DNA of 30,222 nucleotides from Candidatus Zixiibacteriota bacterium (lineage in GTDB: Bacteria > Zixibacteria > MSB-5A5 > GN15 > JAAZOE01): assembly GCA_028700875.1 (NCBI GenBank), contig JAQVRW010000002.1, positions 1-30,222 of the forward strand, in the 5' to 3' direction. The position numbers and the translations under genes are program-made. This document shows positions 1-8,723 of this stretch, piece after piece (position 1 is the first letter of the stretch; each line of letters begins with the position of its first letter). A model generated the notes under the pieces. That model was not told where the DNA came from. It saw only the letters and a list, made by a program, of their open reading frames with translations, and did no database searches.

Positions 1-593
1 AGGCCTATGGGCGGCCGCCGCAATGCGTCCTGACGCTGCCGATCTTGGTCGGGATAGACGGGGTCAACCGGATGAGCAAGTCGTTGGGAAATTATATCGG
101 AATCGATGAACTTCCGCGCGAAATCTTCGGCAAGGTCATGTCCATCTCCGACAACCTGATCTATTCCTATTGGGAGCTTTTGACCGACGTCGACGACGCC
201 CGTTTAGCCGAAATCAAGGCCAAACTGGATTCGACGGAGTACAATCCGATGGATATCAAAAAAGACCTGGCCGTAACGCTGGTGGGAATGTATCACAATC
301 GGGAAGCAGGGTTGGAAGCCAGAGAGGAGTTTGAACGGATCTTTTCCGACAAGGGCCTTCCTGACGAAATTCAGGAATTTTCCATATCTACTTTGGGGAA
401 AAAGATCTGGGTGGTCAAACTGTTGACCGAAACCGGCACGGTCAAATCTGGAGGAGAGGCGCGGCGGTTGATCAAAGGGGGCGGATTGTACGTGAACAAT
501 GAGCGGATCACGGATGAATCGCTCGAATTGGATTTATCCGAGGGGATGCTTTTCAAGGCCGGAAAACGGCGTTTCTTCAAAATTGTCGGGTAA
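1..593 (+). CDS. tyrS: Tyrosyl-tRNA synthetase, C-terminal part (5' end outside window)
   Basis: Charges tRNA-Tyr with tyrosine in the cytoplasm. The reading frame is open from base 3 and no start is visible, so the gene runs in from the left; 196 residues are seen. They begin with the end of the class I catalytic core, including a signature loop RMSKSLGNYIGI at 69-104 (KMSKS type, first Lys replaced by Arg). This loop form belongs to the TyrRS subgroup with KMSKS rather than the KFGKS loop of E. coli TyrRS. The last ~65 residues form an S4-like RNA-binding domain (EARRLIKGGGLYVNNERI) that grips the tRNA. The stop is TAA at 591-593. The TPR lipoprotein gene begins about 38 bases downstream with no terminator between them, so co-transcription is likely. 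Identity is secure from the loop plus the S4 domain. Confidence 0.95.
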   Translation, partial: AYGRPPQCVLTLPILVGIDGVNRMSKSLGNYIGIDELPREIFGKVMSISDNLIYSYWELLTDVDDARLAEIKAKLDSTEYNPMDIKKDLAVTLVGMYHNREAGLEAREEFERIFSDKGLPDEIQEFSISTLGKKIWVVKLLTETGTVKSGGEARRLIKGGGLYVNNERITDESLELDLSEGMLFKAGKRRFFKIVG

Positions 594-631
594 ACGCGGA
601 AACCGCGCCCGACGAAAGCGTTAAAAAGGTG

Positions 632-2254
632 ATGAGACCCAGTGCGCATAGTCCGTTGAGACGTGTCGTTTCTCTCTGCGCTTGTTTGATTCTGGCCGCG
701 ATAGTCATGGCCGGGTGTGGAGGGTCGGCGGCCAAGATATCGTTGCTGGAGACGAAACCGCTCTCCGACACGCAGACGCTTTCGCCTCAAGGATTCAACC
801 ATTTTGTCAATGCCAACCTGCTGGAGATGTACGGCGCCTATGCGGATGCTCTCTCGGAATATGAGAAGGCGTTGCGATATATCCCCACATCGGTAATCAT
901 CCGGACCGATTATGCCGAATTGCTTTACCGCTCTCAGCGCCCATATGACGCCCTGGCGGTGGCGAGACCGATCGAACCGAAGAGTTCATCCGTCTACCTT
1001 CTGATCGCCAACTGTTATCGACTCCTGGCCCAACCGGACTCGGCCATACCCGCCTATCAAACGGCGGTGGCCCTCGATTCGCTCAACATGGATGCCCTGT
1101 GGTATCTGGCGGGGTTCTACCGCGAGTCGGGGCAGGCGGATTCCGCCATCGCCGCCTACTATCGCCTGGTGCGGGTGTCGGATACATATTATCTCTGGCA
1201 GGAGTTGGCGACGCAGTTGGGCAAGGCCGGCCGTTATGCGGAAGCCCTGACCGCATTCCAAAAATCGGTGGACCTGAAAAGCGATAAATCCAATATCGGC
1301 GCCCTGATGGGATTGGCGGCTACCTATGATGCCCTGGATTCGCTGGCTCGGGCGGAGGAAACAATTGACCGAGCCATCGCGTTGGATCCATACGACGTTC
1401 GCATATACCGTCAGATGTCGGCTATGTATGTGGCGCGGCGGGATGTCAAAAAGGCAATCATGGCCTCGGAAAAGCTGGCCTCGTTGCTTCCTTCCGACTG
1501 GATGGTTCATCGACGTCTGGGGGTCCTGCTGTACAGCGACAGTCAACTTGACAAGGCCGATTCGTTGTTCAGGAGCCGAATCGAAGCGGGCGACGAGGAC
1601 GCCTTGAACTATTTTTATCGAGGCCGGGTGGCGATCGAGCAGGGGCGTCTTGACGACGCCAAAAGCTTCTTTGAACGCACCGTTGAAAAAGAGAACACAT
1701 TCGTGGACGGGTGGTTGAATCTCGCCTTTGCCTATAGGGAAATGGACAGCATTGGGATGGCGATCTCCGCGTTGCAGCGGGGTCTGCCATCGTGCACCGA
1801 AAATATGGACAGGATTCGCCTCTTGTATTCCCTGGGATCGATTGAGGAACGAAACGGGCAATACGATTCGGCCGTAATCGTCTTTCAGCAGTTGTTGTCT
1901 ATCGATTCCAACTATACTCCGGCTCTCAACTATTTGGGATACATGTTGGCGGAAAAGGGAGACCGGTTGCCGTATGCCCAAACCCTGATCGAACGGGCTC
2001 TGGCGCACGACTCGGCCAACGGGGCCTATCTCGACAGTTACGGGTGGGTATTATTCAAACAGGGCAACTACGACAAGGCCCTGGTCCAGTTGAAACGGGC
2101 AGCGGAGGTTATCACCACCGACCCTGTCGTCCATGACCATCTTGGCGACACCTATCGCGCCATGGGGGATGAAGCGGAAGCCCGGCGGCAATATGAGAAA
2201 GCCCTGCAGATCGATCCCGAAAACGCCGCCATCAAAGGGAAACTAGGGCGGTGA
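632..2254 (+). CDS. TPR-repeat lipoprotein
   Basis: Predicted lipoprotein of 540 residues built almost wholly of tetratricopeptide repeats. The N-terminus has basic residues, a hydrophobic stretch (about 12-27) and a lipobox-like MAGC with Cys29. From about residue 50 to the end roughly 13 TPR-like helical pairs follow, with typical spaced W/L-G-Y-A-P residues such as NYDKALVQLKRAAEV. TPRs are protein-binding scaffolds; the partner is unknown. ATG at 632 is chosen; GTG at 629 is in frame and equally possible, with purines AAAAAGG just upstream. The stop codon overlaps the start of the next gene, another lipoprotein, so the two are probably translationally coupled. A role in outer-membrane or envelope assembly is an inference from the lipobox and neighbours only. 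Confidence 0.85.
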   Translation: MRPSAHSPLRRVVSLCACLILAAIVMAGCGGSAAKISLLETKPLSDTQTLSPQGFNHFVNANLLEMYGAYADALSEYEKALRYIPTSVIIRTDYAELLYRSQRPYDALAVARPIEPKSSSVYLLIANCYRLLAQPDSAIPAYQTAVALDSLNMDALWYLAGFYRESGQADSAIAAYYRLVRVSDTYYLWQELATQLGKAGRYAEALTAFQKSVDLKSDKSNIGALMGLAATYDALDSLARAEETIDRAIALDPYDVRIYRQMSAMYVARRDVKKAIMASEKLASLLPSDWMVHRRLGVLLYSDSQLDKADSLFRSRIEAGDEDALNYFYRGRVAIEQGRLDDAKSFFERTVEKENTFVDGWLNLAFAYREMDSIGMAISALQRGLPSCTENMDRIRLLYSLGSIEERNGQYDSAVIVFQQLLSIDSNYTPALNYLGYMLAEKGDRLPYAQTLIERALAHDSANGAYLDSYGWVLFKQGNYDKALVQLKRAAEVITTDPVVHDHLGDTYRAMGDEAEARRQYEKALQIDPENAAIKGKLGR

Positions 2255-3969
2255 TGGCATCGGGGGAAATCCGCCGTCGGTTGTGTTTGGCGGGGCTGGC
2301 GGGGATCGTGCTTGTTCTGGGTTGCGCCAAATCGATAGCTCCTCCGGGCGGTCCGGCCGACCGCACGCCGCCAAAAGTCACCGGCTCCATTCCGCTGTCG
2401 GGCACGACCCATATTTCACTGGATTCCCGATTGAGCATCCAGTTTTCGGAACCAATCGAACCTCGCAATCCGGAGCAGGCCGTCTTTATCTCGCCGGAAA
2501 CCGATCCGCCGCCGAAGCTGGCGGTCAAAGGAGACAGGCTCGAAATCCGGTTTCCCGGCGGGTTGCAGCCCGAAAAAACCTATGTGGTCACTATGGGGTC
2601 CGACCTGAAGGATGCGCACGCGGTCAATCTGGCGCAATCCGTAAGCCTGGCGTTTTCGACAGGGGCGATTATCGATTCCGGATCTATTTCGGGGATAGTC
2701 TATAAAGAGGGCAAGGCGACGGCGGGGATCAGCCTGGCGTTATTCGAAAAGGCGCTGGATGGCGTTACGCCGGTTGATTCTTTGATTCCGGATTATCTCA
2801 CTCAAAGCGGCAAAGACGGGGCCTTTTCCTTTGCCTATCTCCCCTTGAAGCGATACTACCTTGTCGCCTTCGATGACAAGCGGAAAAACCGCCGGATCAA
2901 CCCCTCACAAGAAATAATCGGAATTCCAGCCAAAAATACGACGTTGGATTCGACATGCCTGACTCTCGAAAATATCAATATACAGATGATTCAGAGGGAT
3001 ACCGGGCTGGTCAGTTTGAAGTCGGTGGCATTCAATGCCGACCGCCTGATCAAAACCCGATTCGGTCGAAAGTTGAGCAAGCAGGAAGTCGGGACGCTTC
3101 TTGGGTCAATTGCGATCCAGACGACGGAAGGGGAGAGTCAGACTCTTCAGGTGACCGCGTTCACCCCGGTGACGCCTTACCCGGCGGCCGATTACCTGCT
3201 GTTGACCGATCAGCCGGCGCCGGGGAAATCATATCGGGTCCAATTCGATCAAAAGGTTCTGGAACCGACAGTCGTCGATTCGCTCCGGTACCTGACCGGA
3301 GATTTCACGGTAACCGAGACCCCGGACGCTTCTGCACCGATCCTTGTAGAATCGTTTCCGGCCGATAAGGCGGCTAATGTGCCGGCCGACTCTCTCTTTT
3401 CTTTCCGGTTTTCGGAACCTATCGATTCGGTCGGTTTGGATAGGGCCATACGGGCGACCGACACGATCGGCGATACCTTCTCGGTGGGGTTGACGGGAAT
3501 CGATTCCTTCACCTGGGCGGGACGGCCGGACAAGCCTCTGGCCCATGGCAGTCGTTATACGCTGCTCATGTTCGGGCCGTTGATCCGCGACCGTACGGGA
3601 AACCGCCTGAGCGATTCCACGATTGCCGTGACGTTTACGACGCTCGACCCCGCGGCATGGGGACAAGTCAGCGGAGATATCAAGTTTGCATCGATTCCCG
3701 ATACGACCGCTCCGGTGGTGCTTACGTTTGTCGCGGCAGGGCAGGGGACCGGTCGGGAAGTGACTGTCGGCCCAGGCGTTCGCCATTATCTCGCTGATTT
3801 GCTCCCAGGGTATTATACCGTAAACGCCTACGTGGATATCGACGCCGACGGGGTATACAACCCGGGGTCAATCATTCCCTTCCGCCCGGCGGAGCCGTTT
3901 GTGACCCGGCCCGACACGATCCGGGTCCGCAGCCGTTTTGAATCAAGCGGAATGATAGTAGAATTTTAG
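2254..3969 (+). CDS. Ig-like (SbsA/Big_5-type) domain lipoprotein
   Basis: Predicted envelope lipoprotein of 571 residues. The signal peptide ends in LVLGC (Cys24), followed by a Pro/Gly-rich linker (SIAPPGGPADRTPP) typical of FCB-group lipoproteins. Two SbsA-like Ig folds are visible: one at about residues 35-135 (PPKVTGSIPLSG ... IQFSEPIEP) and one at about 350-470 (APILVESFPADKAANVP ... FRFSEPID). A carboxypeptidase-regulatory-like segment lies between them. The C-terminus (YVDIDADGVYNPG ... SGMIVEF) matches the ending common in this family. ATG at 2254 is chosen because it overlaps the upstream TGA (TGATG); GTG at 2251 is in frame. The MscS gene starts 8 bases after the stop. Function is unknown; a structural or adhesive surface role is plausible. 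Confidence 0.82.
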   Translation: MASGEIRRRLCLAGLAGIVLVLGCAKSIAPPGGPADRTPPKVTGSIPLSGTTHISLDSRLSIQFSEPIEPRNPEQAVFISPETDPPPKLAVKGDRLEIRFPGGLQPEKTYVVTMGSDLKDAHAVNLAQSVSLAFSTGAIIDSGSISGIVYKEGKATAGISLALFEKALDGVTPVDSLIPDYLTQSGKDGAFSFAYLPLKRYYLVAFDDKRKNRRINPSQEIIGIPAKNTTLDSTCLTLENINIQMIQRDTGLVSLKSVAFNADRLIKTRFGRKLSKQEVGTLLGSIAIQTTEGESQTLQVTAFTPVTPYPAADYLLLTDQPAPGKSYRVQFDQKVLEPTVVDSLRYLTGDFTVTETPDASAPILVESFPADKAANVPADSLFSFRFSEPIDSVGLDRAIRATDTIGDTFSVGLTGIDSFTWAGRPDKPLAHGSRYTLLMFGPLIRDRTGNRLSDSTIAVTFTTLDPAAWGQVSGDIKFASIPDTTAPVVLTFVAAGQGTGREVTVGPGVRHYLADLLPGYYTVNAYVDIDADGVYNPGSIIPFRPAEPFVTRPDTIRVRSRFESSGMIVEF

Positions 3970-3977
3970 GAGGCGCC

Positions 3978-5063
3978 ATGCCCACGGAATTGAACCCGAC
4001 TACGGCGGCCGAAGCCCTGATTATGGCAGCGGTCATTCTTGCGGGAACGGTTTTAGTCGCATTTTTAGTGCGGATCATCCTCAAAGCGATCGGCCATCGA
4101 ATCGCCCGCCGAACGAAAACCGAAATCGACGATATCGTCATCGATGCCGTTTCCAAACCGCTGTTCTATCTGATCCTGATCGGCGGGCTGGAACTCGAAC
4201 TCCGTTACCTGGTCCGCGTGTTTCCGGACGCGGCATCAGAGGTCTTCGTCTTTCTGCACGGTGTCAAATTCGCGTTGGGGGCAATCGTGGCGGGGTGGTT
4301 GGTCATTCGTTTGGCCAACGGCAGCATCAGCTGGTACGGCCGTCATATCGCCATAAAAACGGAAACCCGGATCGATGAGGAGTTCATTCCGATCGTTGAC
4401 CGCATCGTCAAACTGGTAGTATTCGTCCTGGTTTTGATGTCGATCCTGTCGCATTTTCAGGTCGATATCAAGGGTCTGGTGGCGGTGCTGGGGGTCGGTT
4501 CGCTGGCGATCGCCCTAGCCGCCCAGGATACTCTGGCCAACATGATCGCCGGGTTTATTCTTATGCTGGACCGACCGTTCCGGGTGGGCGACCGCATCGC
4601 CTTGCCCGACGGCCGCCGGGTCGACGTTCACGAAATCGGGTTGCGCTCGACCAAATTTATGACCTTCGACAACACGTTGATTATCATCCCCAACGCCGAA
4701 ATCTCCAAGATGACGATAAACAATATAAGTTATCCGATGCCTCGTCTTCGGGTCCGGGTTGACGTCGGCGTCGCTTATGGTTCAGATGTCGACAAGGTCA
4801 AGGCATTGCTGGTGGAAGCGGCCGCCGGTCATCCGGCCGTCCTGACCGACCCGGCGCCGAATGCCAATCTGATCAACATGGGGGAATCATCGATCGATTT
4901 CAGCCTCTTCGCCCATGTCGCCGAGTATCAGGAAGAATGGGCCGCCGGTAACGAGATTCGGGAACGGATTCTCAAGATATTCGAACGAGAAAAGGTCAAA
5001 ATCCCCTATCCGCACCGGACCATCGATGTGGTTAATCCGGAAAAAGGGAAGACAGCGTTATAG
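3978..5063 (+). CDS. MscS-family mechanosensitive ion channel
   Basis: Inner-membrane channel of 361 residues that would open under membrane tension to release solutes during osmotic downshock. Hydrophobic segments lie at about 12-35, 60-80, 94-113 and 143-160. They precede the Gly/Ala-rich pore helix at about 167-198 (LGVGSLAIALAAQDTLANMI) that marks MscS. The beta domain follows directly (RPFRVGDRI ... LIIIPNAEISK), then the alpha/beta C-terminal domain. Length and layout fit the family, with one or two extra N-terminal helices compared with E. coli MscS. A strong Shine-Dalgarno AGGAGG (3969-3974) overlaps the upstream stop and sets the ATG. The gene closes the tyrS-TPR-Ig run and is followed by a terminator. 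Placing it with two lipoproteins hints at envelope stress, but this is inference. Confidence 0.93.
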   Translation: MPTELNPTTAAEALIMAAVILAGTVLVAFLVRIILKAIGHRIARRTKTEIDDIVIDAVSKPLFYLILIGGLELELRYLVRVFPDAASEVFVFLHGVKFALGAIVAGWLVIRLANGSISWYGRHIAIKTETRIDEEFIPIVDRIVKLVVFVLVLMSILSHFQVDIKGLVAVLGVGSLAIALAAQDTLANMIAGFILMLDRPFRVGDRIALPDGRRVDVHEIGLRSTKFMTFDNTLIIIPNAEISKMTINNISYPMPRLRVRVDVGVAYGSDVDKVKALLVEAAAGHPAVLTDPAPNANLINMGESSIDFSLFAHVAEYQEEWAAGNEIRERILKIFEREKVKIPYPHRTIDVVNPEKGKTAL

Positions 5064-5102
5064 GCCGAATTCCGACAAGCGTGGATCACATGACGGGAAA
5101 AC

Positions 5103-5131
5103 AAAAAGGCCGCCCCACGGCGGCCTTTTTT
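5103..5131. terminator. Two-way intrinsic terminator between convergent genes
   Basis: Perfect 7-bp GC stem GGCCGCC (5108-5114) and GGCGGCC (5119-5125) with a CCAC loop. It is preceded by five A and followed by six T, so a U-tract results on either strand. It lies between the convergent MscS (+) and OmpA-like (-) genes and can end both transcripts. Confidence 0.93.
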
Positions 5132-5137
5132 GCGTGC

Positions 5138-5767
5138 TTAGAGAGAAGGCGTGGTTTGTGGTTTTCCCCACAATTTCAGCGTGACTTTGCGCTGTTTGGC
5201 GTAGGTCGATGAGTTGCTGCCGTCGCCGAGACCGGCTTGGGCCTTCTTCGACCCGTAGCTGACCAGGAACAGGCGGAACAAATTGACCCCATAATCATCA
5301 ACGAGGTAAAACTTGGTCGCCGATGCCCGGCGATCACCCAGCGTCAGGTTATACTCCTGGCTTCCAACCGGATCGCAATAGCCGCCGATTTCCATGACGG
5401 AACTCTTGTCGGCAGTCATCTTCTGTCCGGCTTGATCGAGAATCTCGCGGGCCGCAGTGGTGATTTCCGACGAATTGAAATCGAAATAGATTTCGCCTTC
5501 CCACAGAATTTGGTAGTCTTCAAAGCCTTTGGCCTTGTTGATGGCCAGATCGGCCTTCTTTTCGATCTGAGCCGCCAAGGTCTGCAGGCGTTCTATCGCC
5601 ACCTTGTTGGCCTCGGCTTCCTGTTGCACGGCGCTTATCGATGCCTCGGCCTTGGCGTGTTCCTCAGCCACGGTTTTATTGACGTAACCCTTGGAGGCAC
5701 ATCCTGCTAAGAGTAAAAGACTCAAACCGACAACAAGCAAAACAGACAACGTGACGGGCCTTTTCAT
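5138..5767 (-). CDS. OmpA-family peptidoglycan-binding lipoprotein with coiled-coil stalk
   Basis: Lipoprotein of 209 residues that should link the outer membrane to peptidoglycan. A signal peptide ends in LLAGC (Cys23). Residues about 30-80 are Ala/Glu/Lys-rich with heptad spacing, resembling the stalk of Lpp-like lipoproteins. The OmpA C-terminal domain spans about 90-195 (IYFDFNSSEI ... NLTLGDRRASATKFYL). The two residues that bind diaminopimelate in this family are present: Asp132 in GGYCDPVGS and Arg147 in GDRRA, with the usual spacing of 15. A Cys stands where a Thr is common (GYCD for GHTD). AGGAGG-type SD (5771-5776) precedes the ATG. The sugar importer genes end 78 bases upstream on the same strand without a clear terminator. 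Pal is the nearest well-known relative by domain; true Pal identity is uncertain. Confidence 0.9.
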   Translation of the reverse strand: MKRPVTLSVLLVVGLSLLLLAGCASKGYVNKTVAEEHAKAEASISAVQQEAEANKVAIERLQTLAAQIEKKADLAINKAKGFEDYQILWEGEIYFDFNSSEITTAAREILDQAGQKMTADKSSVMEIGGYCDPVGSQEYNLTLGDRRASATKFYLVDDYGVNLFRLFLVSYGSKKAQAGLGDGSNSSTYAKQRKVTLKLWGKPQTTPSL

Positions 5768-5845
5768 ATTTCCTCCGTTGGTATCCCTATCCCTAATAAT
5801 ACGAAAAGAAAGAGAAAACCAAAGGCAGTGTCAACGTTTTTTTGG

Positions 5846-6640
5846 TTATTGTTTGAGCGCTCCGGCCGTGATGCCGGAGATGATCTGCCGCTGAAAGGCC
5901 AGAAACACGGCCAGCACTGGGACGACCGCAACTACCGACCCGGCCATCAGTTGCGGCCAATCGATCGACTGGTATCCCAGCAACAGGGCCAAAGCCACCG
6001 GCAGAGTGCGGTATTGCTCCGACGAGGTGAGGATGAATGGGTACAGGAAACTGTTCCAATTGGTCATGAAGACCTGAATTGCCAAGATCGCCAGCACCGG
6101 TCGGCAGAGGGGCATGACGATGCGGAACAATATCCGCAGTTCTCCCGCGCCGTCGATCCGTCCCGCTTCCTCCAGTGAGACGGGAAGAGTGGAAACGTAC
6201 TGCCGGACCATGAAAATGCCGATGGGATTGACCAGCCAGGGGAGGATCAGAGCGCCATAGCTGTCATACAGGCCGATTTTGTTCATTAACAGATAAACCG
6301 GAATGATGACGATATGGACCGGGACCATGAGGACGATCAGGATGGTGTAAAACCAAAAGTTCCCCCCCGGCACCATCCGCCGCGCGAGGGCATAACCGCA
6401 GGTGAAACAGAAGAGGACATTGGCGACGGTGACGATCACGGCCACGAGCGTGGAGTTGAACAGGTACAGGCCGAATTTATTGGTGCTGAATATATAAACG
6501 TAATTGGCCAGGGTCACGCCGCCTCGAGTGCCGGTAAAACTGGTCACAAACATCCAAACCAGCGGGAAAACCATGACGACCAGAAGGGCCGTCAGGAGAA
6601 CGTATCCGCCAATCCGTTTGATCGGATTCATGCGGTCCAC
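5846..6640 (-). CDS. Sugar ABC importer permease, MalG type
   Basis: Inner-membrane permease of 264 residues from the CUT1 carbohydrate uptake family. It has about six hydrophobic segments, the first at about 10-30. The cytoplasmic EAA loop that docks onto the ATPase is clear: EEAGRIDGAGELRILFRIV followed by MPLCRP. The short N-terminus and the MalG-like order (second permease after the MalF-like one) give the subtype. The start at 6640 overlaps the end of the upstream permease gene by 13 bases, implying coupled translation. Substrate cannot be read from sequence. No ATPase gene accompanies it in this window. The nearest downstream gene is the OmpA-like lipoprotein. Confidence 0.94.
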   Translation of the reverse strand: MDRMNPIKRIGGYVLLTALLVVMVFPLVWMFVTSFTGTRGGVTLANYVYIFSTNKFGLYLFNSTLVAVIVTVANVLFCFTCGYALARRMVPGGNFWFYTILIVLMVPVHIVIIPVYLLMNKIGLYDSYGALILPWLVNPIGIFMVRQYVSTLPVSLEEAGRIDGAGELRILFRIVMPLCRPVLAILAIQVFMTNWNSFLYPFILTSSEQYRTLPVALALLLGYQSIDWPQLMAGSVVAVVPVLAVFLAFQRQIISGITAGALKQ

Positions 6641-7500
6641 CCGGTTTTGAGAAACTTAAACTGAACGATGGAGATCAGGGCGATAATCAAGAAGATGACA
6701 TACGCGGCGGCCGAGGCATACCCGAAATCGAAGCGGCGCAACCCGGTTTCATAAACAAAGTAGACCCCGGTCAGAGTGGCGTTGAGAGGACCGCCTTTGG
6801 TCATGACGAAAATCTCGACGAAGACCTGGAACGATTTGATGCTGTTGATGACGATGACGAAAAGCATCACCGGGCGAAGCATCGGCAGCGTGACATGCCA
6901 GAATTGCTGCCAGCGGGAGGCGCCGGCTATGCGGGCGGCGTCGTAAAGTTCATCCGGGATCGTCTGCAGTCCGCCGAGGAAGACGAGCATGTAATACCCC
7001 GCGGCGGTCCAGACGTCCATCGCCATGATGGAAAGCAACGCGGTCTTTTCCGACAGGAGAAAACCCTCGGCCGGAGGATTCAGGCCGATCAGGCGGGCCA
7101 AAAGATACAGATAACCATCGCGGGCGTACAGGTTGGAAAAGATCAGGGCGATGACCACCATGGCGGTGATGGAGGGGAGGAAATAGGCGGCGCGGAAAAT
7201 CGCGCGTCCCGGAAAGCGGCCATTGACCAAAAGCGCCAAACCCAGCGAGATGACGGTGGTGACCGGAACGGTCCCGACGACGAAGATGGCCGTGTTGGCC
7301 AGGGAAATAAGAAAATCGGGATCGGCCAACAGTCGAGCGTAGTTGGCCCAGCCGACCCACTGGGTATCGGCTGCGAGGAGGCGGTAATTGGTCAGGCTGA
7401 GAATGAACGAGTATATGAGGGGAAAAAACCAAAAAACCAGAAATATCGCGATCCAGGGCAGGAGCAACAACCAGCCGCTGAACGCGATCGGGCGTTTCAT
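6628..7500 (-). CDS. Sugar ABC importer permease, MalF/UgpA type
   Basis: Inner-membrane permease of 290 residues, first of the pair in the CUT1 importer. It starts with a hydrophobic helix (WLLLLPWIAIFLVFWFFPLI) and has six membrane segments overall. The EAA loop reads YDAARIAGASRWQQFWHVT then LPMLRP. The start ATG overlaps the stop of the binding-protein gene as ATGA (7497-7500), and its own end overlaps the next permease. The three genes are therefore one translation-coupled unit in the classical order binding protein, MalF-like, MalG-like. Confidence 0.94.
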   Translation of the reverse strand: MKRPIAFSGWLLLLPWIAIFLVFWFFPLIYSFILSLTNYRLLAADTQWVGWANYARLLADPDFLISLANTAIFVVGTVPVTTVISLGLALLVNGRFPGRAIFRAAYFLPSITAMVVIALIFSNLYARDGYLYLLARLIGLNPPAEGFLLSEKTALLSIMAMDVWTAAGYYMLVFLGGLQTIPDELYDAARIAGASRWQQFWHVTLPMLRPVMLFVIVINSIKSFQVFVEIFVMTKGGPLNATLTGVYFVYETGLRRFDFGYASAAAYVIFLIIALISIVQFKFLKTGWTA

Positions 7501-8717
7501 TGGTCGAGCAGCTCCTGGATTTCGCGAGCGGCGTCGGTGAAGGCCTGTTGCGGCGTCTTGACCTCATATAATGCCGCCTCGATTCCTTTCTCCAATTTAT
7601 CTTCGATATAGACCCATTGAGGATGGACCGGAGGGGTCTTGGACGAGGCCAACTGCTTGATGAACGTATCGAAATGCGGCTGCGCCAGAAGCGCAGAATC
7701 GGCCGCGGCTTTTCGGGAGGATGGATTGGCGGAACGGTTTTGCAGGCAGAAGCGAAGCTGGTTTTCCGGCAAGCAGAGATGTCGGATCAATTCCAACGCT
7801 AACTGAGAGTGAGCGGATTTGGCGTTGACGGCCAAATACTCGCCTCCGGCGAAAGACGCCCCCGGCCCATTCGGCCCGGGAATGACAGCCGTTACGAACG
7901 GGAAATCCGGTTTTTCAGCGGCCAGTCGTTTCAAGAGCCAGTCGCCCGATATAATGAAGCCGATCTTTCCTTCCAGAAAAGCGTCTTCGAGGCGTCTTTG
8001 CGTGTCGGTCAGCCCGGTGTGGCACAGCTTCAAGTAATATTCCAGAGCCGCGATCGCTTGAACCGAACCTAACAGACAGGTTTTGCCGTCGGGGGACAGA
8101 ATATCGCCGCCGTTAGCCCATAGAAAGGGAAGGAATTTTTTATAAAGGCGGTGTCGTTCCGCGGCGTTACAACCGAATCCGAAAGCGTTGCCGTCCAAAT
8201 CGTTGATCTTTTTCGAAGCTTCCAACAGCTCGTCCCAGTTTCCGGGGACGAATTCGGCCGGATAGCCGGCGCGGGTCAAAAGAGACGGGTTGACAAATAG
8301 AACGCGCGTCCCCAGAATCCATGGGAACGCATATGTTTTGCCCTCATATTGCCCCGGCTTCCACATGAAGAAGTTCGGTTTGACCGAATCGGCAGAGGCG
8401 GTCAGGTCAAGCAGGTGGCCGGTGGATGAATATTCCGGGACCCAGTCGGAGCCCAGTTCGATGACATCGGGGCCGGTTCCCGATGAAAAGGCGATAGAGA
8501 TTTTGTCGTGGCCGTCGGCCCAAGTTAAATCGACCAACTCCACCGCTACACCCGGGTGTTGCGTTTCAAAATCACGCACGATTTCTTGAACGGTAGGCTT
8601 GATGGCGGTATCGGTCCAGAATTGCCACCAAACCAGTTTCGTCTGTTGTGGTTGCTTGCCCCCGCACGACAGGCACAGAAGGCCGGCCAGGACACCGGCG
8701 AAAAACCCCATTTTCAT
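7497..8717 (-). CDS. Sugar ABC importer extracellular binding protein (lipoprotein)
   Basis: Solute-binding protein of 406 residues, family 1 (MalE/UgpB-like), which captures sugar outside the inner membrane and delivers it to the two permeases. A short signal peptide leads to LSCGG with Cys18 as likely lipid anchor. The mature part begins with the family pattern LVWWQFWTDTAIKPTVQEIV and later EVAVELVDLTW-like strands; a Gly-rich segment ASFAGGEYLAVNA lies in the C-terminal lobe. ATG at 8717 is used; a second ATG two codons on is possible. A weak GAGG lies just before the start. A TTGACT/TATCGT promoter pair sits immediately upstream. The ligand is unknown. Confidence 0.92.
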   Translation of the reverse strand: MKMGFFAGVLAGLLCLSCGGKQPQQTKLVWWQFWTDTAIKPTVQEIVRDFETQHPGVAVELVDLTWADGHDKISIAFSSGTGPDVIELGSDWVPEYSSTGHLLDLTASADSVKPNFFMWKPGQYEGKTYAFPWILGTRVLFVNPSLLTRAGYPAEFVPGNWDELLEASKKINDLDGNAFGFGCNAAERHRLYKKFLPFLWANGGDILSPDGKTCLLGSVQAIAALEYYLKLCHTGLTDTQRRLEDAFLEGKIGFIISGDWLLKRLAAEKPDFPFVTAVIPGPNGPGASFAGGEYLAVNAKSAHSQLALELIRHLCLPENQLRFCLQNRSANPSSRKAAADSALLAQPHFDTFIKQLASSKTPPVHPQWVYIEDKLEKGIEAALYEVKTPQQAFTDAAREIQELLDQ

Positions 8718-8723
8718 GCCTCA

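Noticed and set aside
595..607. Hairpin CGCGG-AAA-CCGCG just after the tyrS stop
   Set aside because: Only five base pairs and no T-run; not a credible terminator.
986..2008. Open frame of 340 codons on the - strand opposite the TPR gene
   Set aside because: Antisense shadow of the TPR repeats without family features.
5796..5834. TTGACA (5829-5834) and TATTAT (5796-5801) on the - strand before the OmpA-like gene
   Set aside because: The two elements are 27 bases apart, far from the usual 17; either may work with another partner, but no pair can be supported.
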